From the NCBI GenBank assembly GCA_963753075.1, contig CAVWAR010000017.1, positions 744,001 through 808,000 of the forward strand: a stretch of 64,000 nt of DNA. Reading direction: 5' to 3'. This document shows, one piece after another, positions 25,638 to 33,416 of this stretch; the first letter of the stretch is position 1, and every line of letters begins with the position of its first letter. The notes beneath the pieces are model-generated. The model saw only the letters and a list, made by a program, of their open reading frames with translations, made no database searches and was not told the DNA's origin. The stretch is from Prado023 sp963753075 (GTDB taxonomy: Bacteria > Actinomycetota > Actinomycetes > S36-B12 > CAIYMF01). Made by a program: the position numbers and the translations under genes.

Positions 25638-25866
25638 GTGACTGCCTCTCTGCGCCGGTGATTGGATTCGCAGTCCGTTACCCCCACCTGACACCGGACT
25701 GTGCGCCCCGACCCTAGACCGCGCACCCGTCAGATGGCGGGATCCCGGACTCGGCGTCGTCAACCCGATTCCCAATCCGGCCATTCGTCACCGCACCACG
25801 GATGCCGACGTGAACATCGCCGGAATCCGGCTCGTCCAGGCCATCGCGCCGGGACACGTGACGGGC

Positions 25867-25872
25867 CATCAT
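25867..25872 (+). promoter_or_regulatory. -10-like hexamer CATCAT for the second sirtuin gene
   Basis: CATCAT ends six bases before the ATG at 25879. The first sirtuin gene at 4114 has the same hexamer at the same distance. Confidence 0.45.
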
Positions 25873-25878
25873 GGCGTC

Positions 25879-26607
25879 ATGGGTTCCCCGAGTGAGTTGG
25901 CCGAGCTCTGGCGAACGTCGGCACAGGTGGCCGTGCTCACCGGCGCGGGCATCTCTACCGACTCAGGTATCAGCGACTTCCGCGGGCCAAACGGGCTGTG
26001 GACGCGCAATCCCGGCGCGCAGTCGATGTTCGACATCGACACCTACGTACGCGACCCGCAGGTGCGCCGCCTGGCGTGGGCGAACCGCCGCTCGAATCCG
26101 ACGTGGTCCGCGCAGCCGAACCCCGGCCACCTGGCGCTCACCGAGCTCCAGCGATCGGGGCGGCTCGACGCCCTCATGACCCAGAACATCGACGGCCTGC
26201 ACCAACGCGCAGGATCCACCGGGGTCCTGGAGCTACATGGGACCATCTGGGACGTCACCTGCCTGTCGTGCGGCGGTCGGTGGCCGACCCCCGAGGTGCT
26301 GGCCCGGGAGGAGCCCGATCCGGCCTGCGTCCTGTGCGGCGGGATCCTGAAGACCGCGACGATCTCGTTCGGGCAGGCCCTGGACGCCGAGGTCCTCGAT
26401 GCCGCATTCCGTGCCGTCGACGAGGCAGACCTCCTGGTGGCCGTCGGGACCTCCCTGCAGGTCACTCCGGTCGCCGGCCTGGCGGGGATCGCCAAGAACC
26501 TGGCCATCGTCAACGCTGAGCCGACCCCGTATGACGACGACGCCGCAGTCACCGTCCGGGGCTCGATCTCCGATGCGCTCCAAGGGGTCCGACGGTCGCT
26601 CGGCTGA
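25879..26607 (+). CDS. Sir2-family NAD-dependent protein deacylase (second of two)
   Basis: The 242-aa protein is a compact bacterial sirtuin. It has GAGISTDSGISDFRGPNGLW at the NAD site, TQNIDGLHQRAG, the catalytic His in LELHGTIWDV, and the zinc ligands CLSC and CVLC about 28 residues apart. GTSLQVTPVAGL and VNAEPTPYD close the NAD pocket. It removes acyl groups from protein lysines. The stop is 22 bp before the epoxide hydrolase gene, which has its own leaderless-type promoter. Confidence 0.93.
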   Translation: MGSPSELAELWRTSAQVAVLTGAGISTDSGISDFRGPNGLWTRNPGAQSMFDIDTYVRDPQVRRLAWANRRSNPTWSAQPNPGHLALTELQRSGRLDALMTQNIDGLHQRAGSTGVLELHGTIWDVTCLSCGGRWPTPEVLAREEPDPACVLCGGILKTATISFGQALDAEVLDAAFRAVDEADLLVAVGTSLQVTPVAGLAGIAKNLAIVNAEPTPYDDDAAVTVRGSISDALQGVRRSLG

Positions 26608-26617
26608 CCGGATCGGG

Positions 26618-26623
26618 CAGGAT
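26618..26623 (+). promoter_or_regulatory. -10-like hexamer CAGGAT for the epoxide hydrolase gene
   Basis: CAGGAT ends six bases before the ATG at 26630, in the 22-bp gap behind the sirtuin gene. Confidence 0.5.
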
Positions 26624-26629
26624 CGGGTC

Positions 26630-27499
26630 ATGGGCATCCTGCGCACCGCACGTGGCGACTTCGAGGCGATCATCGAGGGACCGCGCGACGGTCCGGTGGT
26701 GGTGCTGCTCCATGGCTTCCCCGAGCTCAACATCTCCTGGAAGCAGCAGATCCCAGCCCTGGCGGAAGCTGGCTACCGGGTACTGGCCCCCAACCAGCGC
26801 GGGTACGCAGGCTCAGTACGTGACGGGTCGTACGCGACAGGCGACCTCGCCACTGATGTGATCGCGATGCTCGACGCGATCGACACCAGGCAGGCGGTGG
26901 TCGTCGGTCACGACTGGGGTGGGGGAGCGGCCTGGACAGTGGCCCGGATGTACCCCGAGCGGGTGACTGCCCTGGTGGCGATGAACTGTCCGCCCCCGTG
27001 GGTCCTGGTCGAGCGTCTCCTGCACAGCCCGCGGCAGCTGCGCAAGTCCTGGTACGTCTTCTTCTTCCAGCTGCCTGTGCTGCCCGAGAAGTTCGTCGCA
27101 GCCAACATGCCCAAGACCCTGGTCGCGGGCTCGTACAACCGAGAGCCGTGGAACCGCGAGACGCTCACCCCCTATGCCGACGCGTTCGAGACCGAGGCCG
27201 ATGCGCGCGGTCCGGTCAACTGGTACCGGGGCGCTTTCCGCGGTGCGCTGCGAGGCACGAACAAGCCGGTCACCCGGATCGCCGCCCCGGTCCTGATCAT
27301 CTGGGGGGTGCACGATGCGTTCCTCGGTCAGGAGCTCGTCAGCCCGCAGTCGCTGCTCGGCACACTGGCGTTCCCCAATGAGGCCGACCTCGTCACCATC
27401 GAATCTGCCGGCCACTTCGTCCAGAACGAGGCCGCGGAGCAGGTGACCGAGACCCTTCTGGGGTGGCTCGCCACCCGCGCACCGGCGGCAGGCGCGTAG
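26630..27499 (+). CDS. Alpha/beta hydrolase, epoxide-hydrolase-like
   Basis: The 289-aa protein shows the epoxide hydrolase / dehalogenase pattern: HGFPE (oxyanion HGxP), GHDWGGG with Asp as nucleophile, a lid region with tyrosines including SYNREPWN and NWYRG (candidates for epoxide protonation), acid Asp in GVHDAFLG and catalytic His in AGHFVQNE. It would hydrolyse epoxides to diols in the cytoplasm. Haloalkane dehalogenase activity is less likely given the lid tyrosines. Length and start are normal. Confidence 0.88.
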   Translation: MGILRTARGDFEAIIEGPRDGPVVVLLHGFPELNISWKQQIPALAEAGYRVLAPNQRGYAGSVRDGSYATGDLATDVIAMLDAIDTRQAVVVGHDWGGGAAWTVARMYPERVTALVAMNCPPPWVLVERLLHSPRQLRKSWYVFFFQLPVLPEKFVAANMPKTLVAGSYNREPWNRETLTPYADAFETEADARGPVNWYRGAFRGALRGTNKPVTRIAAPVLIIWGVHDAFLGQELVSPQSLLGTLAFPNEADLVTIESAGHFVQNEAAEQVTETLLGWLATRAPAAGA

Positions 27500-27614
27500 A
27501 CCAGTTGGCCGAGAATCCGTCATCTCGATGGTGAAGGGACGCCAATCCCCGTCGATCCGGGGCAGCCGTGCTACTCTTCAGTTGCTGCAACAGCAGGTTT
27601 CGCCACGATTTGGG

Positions 27615-27646
27615 ACGCCCGCGGATTGTCTCCGTCGGGCGTTTTG
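27615..27646 (+). terminator. Terminator-like hairpin upstream of the cold-shock gene
   Basis: ACGCCCG-CGGA pairs with TCCG-(T)-CGGGCGT around a five-base loop, and TTTGATTT follows. This looks like an intrinsic terminator. It could end the epoxide hydrolase message, or, if the cold-shock promoter lies upstream, act as an attenuator in its leader. Confidence 0.6.
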
Positions 27647-27733
27647 ATTTCTGGGGACGGCCATCGTGGCAGCCCGGGGATCAGCATTCGAGTTGTCCCT
27701 GTTGAAACAGCACACACAAAGGAATCAAGAAAA

Positions 27734-27937
27734 ATGGCACAAGGCACAGTCAAGTGGTTCAACGGCGAGAAGGGCTTCGGCTTCATCGCTCAGGACGGCG
27801 GCGGACCGGATGTGTTCGTCCACTTCTCGGCGATCGTTGCCGACGGATACCGCTCGCTGGACGAGAACCAGCGCGTCGAGTTCGACATCACGCAGGGCCA
27901 GAAGGGCCCGCAGGCGGAGAACGTGCGCGTCGTCTGA
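27734..27937 (+). CDS. cspA: Cold-shock protein (CspA family)
   Basis: The 67-aa protein is a single cold-shock domain with both RNA-binding motifs, KGFGFI and VFVHFS, and normal length. It binds single-stranded RNA and DNA and acts as an RNA chaperone. The ATG lies in an A-rich stretch, unusual for this genome, after a ~90-base leader that follows a terminator-like hairpin. Codon choice is typical of highly expressed genes. It is flanked by hairpins on both sides, so it is probably a single-gene transcript. Confidence 0.97.
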   Translation: MAQGTVKWFNGEKGFGFIAQDGGGPDVFVHFSAIVADGYRSLDENQRVEFDITQGQKGPQAENVRVV

Positions 27938-27954
27938 CCGCCGCTCATTGTCTT

Positions 27955-27988
27955 GAGAAGGCCCTCACCGCAAGGTGGGGGCCTTCTC
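27955..27988 (+). terminator. Strong hairpin after the cold-shock gene
   Basis: GAGAAGGCCCTCACC pairs with GGTGGGGGCCTTCTC around a tiny loop, giving about 15 base pairs including one G-T pair. It begins 18 bases after the stop codon. No T-run follows, as is common for actinobacterial terminators. Confidence 0.75.
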
Positions 27989-28154
27989 GCATGTGGTGCA
28001 TCACGCTCGTGGGGGATCGCGGGGGGCGAGCGCCCCCAAGGCCTGGGGTTGTCCAGTCAGTCCAACATTACATAATGTGCATTATCGGTCACATATGGCC
28101 GTGCGGGGTTCGCCCATGATGCTGAGGCCCACCGAGGCGTACATGCGCCGGCCG

Positions 28155-29255
28155 TCATGACGGCCGGCGCCCGGTCGTGACGTAGTCCAGGATCTGGTCG
28201 CGGTCCATCCCGGCGAGGCCTGCGCGGACCAGGGTGCGCCGCTCGTCGCCGAAGTCCGTGCCGAGCAGCGCGGTCGTCATGTGGATCACCGACTCCATCA
28301 GGACCGGTTCCAGGCCGACCTGACGACCGAGCTGCGAGTAGATGGTGAGGCCGACGGGCACATCCTCGGTGAGGTACCTGCTGTCGATCTGACCGGGGCC
28401 CTTGATCACCCGCAGCAGGTCGACGCCACTGATGACCTCGTAGAACGTGTCGCCCTCGGGTCCGTATCCCATGACCGCGTAGGTGTCGATCAGGCTCAGC
28501 AGCTCGATGCCGAATGCGCGACCGATGGCCATGCGCTCTGCGTCGATGGCCTCGATGGCCTGGCACACGTGCGGGGTCATGCCCTCCCGGTAGTAGTAGA
28601 ACTCCCCCTGGCTGTACTCGATCCGGCTGGCCGAGAGCAGCACCCCCAGGCAGTGCAGCGTGGGGTTCGGGTTGCTCAGACCCGCGGCGATCACGTTGGG
28701 CATGATCTCGACGCCGGGATACAGATCGGTGAGGATCGGGGCCACCTCGTCGGTGCGATCGGCCGGGAAGACCCCCACGCTCACGATCCTGCGCCGGCCG
28801 AACACGGTCACCTCGGCCGGACCCGTGATCCGAGTCGCGTACGGCAGGGCCGCAATCTCCGAGATGGTCACGTTCGCCGTCACGCCCTGCTCGCGCAGGC
28901 TCTGGGCGACGTCCAGCGAGCCGAGGGACCCGGGCATGAGCACGATGTTGGCGCCGTCGGCCAGCAACGGGCCGAGCATCTGCGCGAAGGTCCGATGGTG
29001 GTTCGTGGGCACCACGACGAAGATCGCCTCAGCACCCTCGATCGCCCTGCCCAGGTCCAGCTCCACGCGCACCGGGGCACTGCCCGAGATCTTACCCCGG
29101 GCCTCGATCACCCCCGCCTCGGCAACACCACCCAGCGAGTCGGCGAAGGCCTCGACCTCATAGATGGTCACGTCATGGCCGCCGAGCCCGAACTCGGCCG
29201 CCGTCGTCCGTCCGCCGTTGCCTCCACCAAGGATCGCCACACGTCTGCTTGCCAT
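28155..29255 (-). CDS. NAD(P)-dependent opine dehydrogenase-like protein
   Basis: The 366-aa protein begins with a Rossmann fingerprint (VAILGGGNGGRTTAAEF). It has the layout of NAD/NADP octopine/nopaline dehydrogenases: a first domain to about residue 180 including FVVVPTNHH and MPGSLG, then a helical C-terminal domain containing NPNPTLHCLG, with the conserved His expected for catalysis. Such enzymes reductively join an amino acid to a keto acid; the substrates here are unknown. The ATG at 29255 has GGAGG upstream. It is convergent with no close partner, and an arsR gene lies 141 bp upstream. Confidence 0.82.
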   Translation of the reverse strand: MASRRVAILGGGNGGRTTAAEFGLGGHDVTIYEVEAFADSLGGVAEAGVIEARGKISGSAPVRVELDLGRAIEGAEAIFVVVPTNHHRTFAQMLGPLLADGANIVLMPGSLGSLDVAQSLREQGVTANVTISEIAALPYATRITGPAEVTVFGRRRIVSVGVFPADRTDEVAPILTDLYPGVEIMPNVIAAGLSNPNPTLHCLGVLLSASRIEYSQGEFYYYREGMTPHVCQAIEAIDAERMAIGRAFGIELLSLIDTYAVMGYGPEGDTFYEVISGVDLLRVIKGPGQIDSRYLTEDVPVGLTIYSQLGRQVGLEPVLMESVIHMTTALLGTDFGDERRTLVRAGLAGMDRDQILDYVTTGRRPS

Positions 29256-29396
29256 TGCTGATCGCCTCCACCTGCCGCGCGCCCGGGCCACCGACCCCTC
29301 CGCCGGGCTCGGCGCGGACCACGAGCCCTGTGACCGTACCGAAGTCGGCTCCCCGGACGTCGGCTCACGCGTGGGGCACTGCCGCTCGCGGGGCGG

Positions 29397-29753
29397 CTAC
29401 CGTCCGAACAGACTCGCCAGGTCAGCCATCCGATCCGGGTTCACCCGGAACCACGCCCAGGTCCCCCGCTGCTCACGGGTGACCAACCCGGCTTGGGTGA
29501 GCACCTTCAGGTGGTGGCTCACGGTGGGCTGGCTCAGGCCCACGGGCTCATTGAGATCACACGCGCACGCCTCGCCGCCGGACTGGATCAACGACAGCAG
29601 CTGCAGCCGCGCCGGGTCGGCGACGGCCTTGAGGACCTGCGCCAGCCGCTGCGCATCCGAGCGCGCCAGGGGCTCCCCCAACCCCGCAGCACAGCACTCA
29701 GTGATGTCCTCGAGGGCCAGCGGCTCCCCCACCCTCGGCGTCGTCCCAGCCAT
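29397..29753 (-). CDS. arsR: ArsR-family metalloregulator
   Basis: The 118-aa winged-helix repressor has the ArsR DNA-recognition helix (LSQPTVSHHLKVLTQAGLV) and cysteines in EACACDL within the sensing helix, plus ECCAAG near the N-terminus. Both cysteine groups are plausible As(III) ligands. It diverges from the ArsI-like gene over an 87-bp region with two matching inverted repeats, so it should repress both genes until arsenite or organoarsenical binds. RBS GGGAG precedes the ATG. Confidence 0.9.
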   Translation of the reverse strand: MAGTTPRVGEPLALEDITECCAAGLGEPLARSDAQRLAQVLKAVADPARLQLLSLIQSGGEACACDLNEPVGLSQPTVSHHLKVLTQAGLVTREQRGTWAWFRVNPDRMADLASLFGR

Positions 29754-29770
29754 GCTGCCCCTCCCGATGT

Positions 29771-29786
29771 ATTGACATCTATCAAT
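29771..29786. promoter_or_regulatory. ArsR operator candidate 1
   Basis: ATTGA and TCAAT flank six bases, a perfect inverted repeat of the ArsR type. It overlaps a TTGACA -35 element (29772-29777). With TACCGT at 29794-29799 this makes a plausible promoter for the plus-strand gene, so a bound repressor would block it. Confidence 0.7.
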
Positions 29787-29805
29787 ATGGTGCTACCGTA
29801 CCGCT

Positions 29806-29821
29806 ATCGATGCACATCAAT
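29806..29821. promoter_or_regulatory. ArsR operator candidate 2
   Basis: ATCGA and TCAAT flank six bases, one mismatch from operator 1 and 35 bp from it. It covers the predicted transcript start of the ArsI-like gene. Confidence 0.6.
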
Positions 29822-29840
29822 ATAGAGGGAGGATGATCAC

Positions 29841-30341
29841 ATGTCGAGAGTTCAACTCGCGCTCAACGTCTCAGATCTGGAGGCCTCAGTCGCGTTCTAC
29901 TCGACGCTGCTCCAGGCCGAGCCGCACAAGCGCCGCCCCGGCTATGCCAACTTCGAGATCGCCGAGCCGGCGCTCAAGCTGGTTCTCATCGAGATACCGC
30001 AGGAGGCCAGGGGCAGTGGGGTGACCGGGGCGCTGAACCACCTGGGCATCGAGGTTGAGTCCCCCGCCCAGGTCCACGAGGCCCTGGCTCGTATGCAGAC
30101 CGGCGGCCTTGCCGTGGCGAAGGAGATGGACACGAACTGCTGCTACGCCCAGCAGGACAAGGTCTGGGTTCACGATCCTGCGGGAACGCCGTGGGAGGTC
30201 TACACGATCACTGACGACAACCCCGCCCGCATGGTTGGCGTCGAAGTGACGTCCACGCGGACCGGCGACGCCTGCTGCACGCCCCAGCAGGACGCACTCG
30301 CCGAGGTGGTCTCGGCCGAACCGGCGGGCACCTGCTGCTGA
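29841..30341 (+). CDS. arsI: ArsI/CadI-type VOC-fold protein (C-As lyase or metal-induced dioxygenase)
   Basis: The 166-aa protein is a vicinal-oxygen-chelate protein starting MSRVQLALNVSDLEASVAFY. It has the metal-binding His in LNHLGIEV, His/Glu candidates near the end of the fold (WEVYTITD), and the vicinal cysteine pair in TNCCYAQQDKVW that binds trivalent organoarsenicals in ArsI. The C-terminal tail carries more cysteine pairs (ACCTPQQ and a terminal TCC). ArsI cleaves the C-As bond of methylarsenite; the related CadI name reflects cadmium induction. Pairing with arsR and two operators supports arsenic resistance. RBS GGGAGG. Confidence 0.88.
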   Translation: MSRVQLALNVSDLEASVAFYSTLLQAEPHKRRPGYANFEIAEPALKLVLIEIPQEARGSGVTGALNHLGIEVESPAQVHEALARMQTGGLAVAKEMDTNCCYAQQDKVWVHDPAGTPWEVYTITDDNPARMVGVEVTSTRTGDACCTPQQDALAEVVSAEPAGTCC

Positions 30342-30388
30342 CCGCCGGGGGGTCCGAAACCGCGCGCGATGCGCGGGTCAGGGCCGAC

Positions 30389-31891
30389 TCAGCGCAACAC
30401 TCCAGAGCCCGTCAGCAGGTTGTCGCAGACGACGACACCACCGGTGCCGTCGGTCATCGTGATCAGCGCGCTCGGGGCTGACATATCAGCCTCGAGCGTC
30501 GCTGACTCATCCCCGTTCGTCCACCGCATGACGAGCTCCGAACCCTGCCCGGCGACCTCGAACGTGCCCCGGAAGGCCGGGTGGTTGTTGCGCAGACGGA
30601 TCAGGTCGGCCAGCGCTTGGACGACCGGGCGCCCCAGCTTGGCGTCAATCTCGGCGCGTGTGAAGTGGTGCCGGTTGATGTCCCGACCGACACTCGTGCG
30701 AGCCAGCAGCTCCATGTCGTTCCTCCCGGCCAGCAGGCCCACGTAGTAGACCTGTGGGATGCCCGGCGTGAAGAACTGCACGGCACGAGCCAGCAGGTAG
30801 GCGTCATCGTCTCCCCCAAGAGCGTCGTAGTAGGTGGCGTTCACCTGGTACACGTCCACATTCGAGGCCGACCAGCCGCTGGCCTGCCTGGACTCGTCGT
30901 TGCAGTGAGCATGTATGCCGTCCACGAGCGCATCGATCTCCGCCGGTGTGAGCAGGCCCGGGCGTCCGGCGCCCATCTGGTCAGCTCCGACGTCGATCAC
31001 GCCGATGCCGTCGTGGGTGTCCAGGACTGTCACGGCGTTGGTGGGGCGCACCTCCAGCCAGTGGTGCAGCGCGTCAACTCGCCCCGTGTAGAGGGCGTGG
31101 AGCAGCAGTGGCGGGAGGGCGAAGTCGTACACGAGGTCGACCCGTTGACCGATTGCGATCTGTCGCTCGAAGTGTGCGTGGATCTCCACCAGTACGCTGA
31201 CCCCCAGGGCACGGGCCTTGGCCGTGAGCGTGTCGATGAAGTCGAAGGTGTGTGGCGTCATGAACGACGATGTCCCCGGGCGCTTGACGGCGTACCCAGC
31301 GGCATCCAATCGGATCATCGTGACCCCGTTGTCGGCCAGCGTCGTGAGCACCTTGTCCAGGTAGGCCTCCCCGGCAGGATCATCGACGTTGATGTCGATC
31401 TGCTGCGGGGTGAAGGTCGTCCACACGAGGCGCTTGCTGGACCCCAGTGTCATGGGCGTGAACGGCAGGCCGGGGCGCGGCCGATAGATCCCGACCAGCT
31501 CGGCCTCATCGGCACCCTGCGGGTACACGTCGGACATCGTGAGGAACAGCCCCATGTGCGGGGATTCGGCACCGCGGGCCACGACGTCGCGGAACTCCGG
31601 TGAGTCCGCCGAGACGTGGTTGACGATCATGTCGACCATCAGCGTGTGGTCCGCCCCGATTGCCCGCACGTCGTCCCACGTGCCCAGCCTGGGGTCCACC
31701 TCTGTGTGATCCACGGGATCGAATCCGGCATCCGCGCCGTCGTACGGCGTGAAGAACGGAAGGATGTGCACGCCTGTGAACAACCCTGCCAACGGGCCAT
31801 CCAGCACGTCCTTGAGACCGGCCATGGTGCCTCCGAGCCGGTCGGCGTACGTGATCAACTGGACTCCGGTTGGCGGCAAGTCATCGGCCAT
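30389..31891 (-). CDS. GH13 sucrose phosphorylase-like enzyme
   Basis: The 500-aa protein follows the GH13_18 pattern without signal peptide: QLITYADRLGG at the N-terminus, MVDMIVNHVS (first conserved GH13 region), IRLDAAGYA with the nucleophile Asp, VLVEIHAH with the acid/base Glu, and VLDTHDGIG with the transition-state Asp. The size matches sucrose phosphorylase, which turns sucrose and phosphate into glucose 1-phosphate and fructose. Related members use sucrose 6-phosphate or glucosylglycerate, so the exact acceptor is uncertain. ATG 31891 follows GAGGAGG. Confidence 0.85.
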   Translation of the reverse strand: MADDLPPTGVQLITYADRLGGTMAGLKDVLDGPLAGLFTGVHILPFFTPYDGADAGFDPVDHTEVDPRLGTWDDVRAIGADHTLMVDMIVNHVSADSPEFRDVVARGAESPHMGLFLTMSDVYPQGADEAELVGIYRPRPGLPFTPMTLGSSKRLVWTTFTPQQIDINVDDPAGEAYLDKVLTTLADNGVTMIRLDAAGYAVKRPGTSSFMTPHTFDFIDTLTAKARALGVSVLVEIHAHFERQIAIGQRVDLVYDFALPPLLLHALYTGRVDALHHWLEVRPTNAVTVLDTHDGIGVIDVGADQMGAGRPGLLTPAEIDALVDGIHAHCNDESRQASGWSASNVDVYQVNATYYDALGGDDDAYLLARAVQFFTPGIPQVYYVGLLAGRNDMELLARTSVGRDINRHHFTRAEIDAKLGRPVVQALADLIRLRNNHPAFRGTFEVAGQGSELVMRWTNGDESATLEADMSAPSALITMTDGTGGVVVCDNLLTGSGVLR

Positions 31892-32055
31892 GTGCAGCCT
31901 CCTCGATGGTTGCCCTCCCCCGCCGGCGGCAGGTGATCTCCAGCATAGGCACGGGCGTCGTGCCCGTCCACGCACACGACGCCTGGCACCCGCCACCGGG
32001 GCGTGGGCGTCGCCGAAGAGAACCGGTCAGGCCTGGCAGCCAGGCGTGTGGGAGT

Positions 32056-33123
32056 TCAGGCGGGTGCGTCCGGCTCCGGATCCCCGGATCCGGACTCAGC
32101 CGCCAACAGGTCGACCGCCTCCTGCTCGGCTGCCATTCGGTCTGCCTCTGCCTGCTCAGCGTCTGCCTGCTCGGCCGCCAGGAGATCGGCCTCCTCGTGG
32201 TGCTCGCGGGTCCGCTGGGCCAACCGCTCGCGCATGGTGGCCCGATCGATGGTCTCCGGCTCGGTCGAGGTCAGGAAGTCCAACAGCACCCGGGTGAACC
32301 GCGTGGGCTCATCCATGTGCGGGAAGTGCTCGGACTGCTCGAAGATCTCCAGTTGGCTCCCTGTGATCACCTCGTGGGCGTGATAGGCGTGCTCCACCGG
32401 GATGACCGTGTCCCGTGCACCCCAGACGATGAGGGTCGGCCGGCCCTCAGTGAGGTAGAGCCGGTCGACGGCGCTGACCCGTTGCCCGCCGGGCTCCACG
32501 ACACTGCGCAGTGTGTGCACGAAGGCTGCCCGCGAGGGGCTCTCGGACAGGCTCGAGTAGCCGCGAACCACCTCGACCGTCGATGGTCGGGGTCGCGGCC
32601 GGATCGGGCTGCGCGCCAGGAGCCGCGATGCCGCGACGCCTGCGTTGCGCACGTGCCGGTTGGCGATGATCGGGAGGATGAGCTCGACTCCGGGCAGCGT
32701 TCCGGCGCGCAGGGCCCTGCTGACGTCGCGGCCCAGGCCACCGCTGTCGACCAGGACCAGCCGCTCGCAGTGCTCGAAGTACTGGTAGGAGAACTGCATC
32801 GCCACCCCGCCCCCGAGGGAGTGACCGACGATGGTGGCGCGGTCGAGGCCCAGGGTGTCCATCAGGTCGCGGATCTGGGTCGCGAAGCCACCGAGCGAGT
32901 AGTCCGCATTCGGGACATCGGAGGCGCCGTGGCCGTAGAGGTCCGGCGCGATGACGTGGGACTGCTCGGCCAACGCGGGGATGACGGGATCCCAGGTGGC
33001 GCTGCTGCTGGTGATCCCGTGGATGAGCATCAGCGCCGGCTTCGAGGGATCGCCGGCGAACCGATAGGCGACCCGATGACCGTGGATGATCGTCTGGGCC
33101 TGCTGAACCGGGTGCTGCTGCAT
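32056..33123 (-). CDS. Alpha/beta hydrolase with charged C-terminal extension
   Basis: Residues 1-275 form a normal alpha/beta hydrolase: HGITSSSATW (oxyanion), GHSLGGG with the nucleophile Ser, acid Asp in GARDTVIP and His in SEHFPHMD. An unusual ~70-residue tail rich in Ala, Glu and Gln follows (ATMRERLAQRTREHHEEADL and repeats of 'AEQ(A)'), likely a coiled coil and then an acidic end. The tail could mediate oligomerisation. The enzyme type (esterase, lipase or C-C hydrolase) cannot be told. RBS AGGAGG before ATG 33123. Confidence 0.85.
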   Translation of the reverse strand: MQQHPVQQAQTIIHGHRVAYRFAGDPSKPALMLIHGITSSSATWDPVIPALAEQSHVIAPDLYGHGASDVPNADYSLGGFATQIRDLMDTLGLDRATIVGHSLGGGVAMQFSYQYFEHCERLVLVDSGGLGRDVSRALRAGTLPGVELILPIIANRHVRNAGVAASRLLARSPIRPRPRPSTVEVVRGYSSLSESPSRAAFVHTLRSVVEPGGQRVSAVDRLYLTEGRPTLIVWGARDTVIPVEHAYHAHEVITGSQLEIFEQSEHFPHMDEPTRFTRVLLDFLTSTEPETIDRATMRERLAQRTREHHEEADLLAAEQADAEQAEADRMAAEQEAVDLLAAESGSGDPEPDAPA

Positions 33124-33416
33124 CGCGCCTCCTCGGACCTGCCCGAAGGGCGGCCAGTTCAAGGGTGCCAGTCCCCCGGTTGACCCGATGCACCGGCCCG
33201 TGCGCCCTGACGTGGATCCGAGCAGCACGCGTCCGTCGCGAGCCCCGGGGAGGACTCAGCGAGCCACCCCCTCACCCCACGGCGCCCTGCGCTCCTCACC
33301 CTGCGTAGGGGAACCGTAAGGGGGTCTTAGCCTGATCCAGCGACAGGGTGGTGCATCTGGTGCCCGGGTGCGGCCATAATCAGAAGCACACGCACTCGTC
33401 GTCCAAGGAGCCCGCC
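33124..33416. other. Divergent intergenic region before the subtilase gene
   Basis: About 290 bases lie between two divergent genes and should hold both promoters. AAGGAG just before 33417 is the subtilase RBS. No further gene is seen. Confidence 0.4.
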
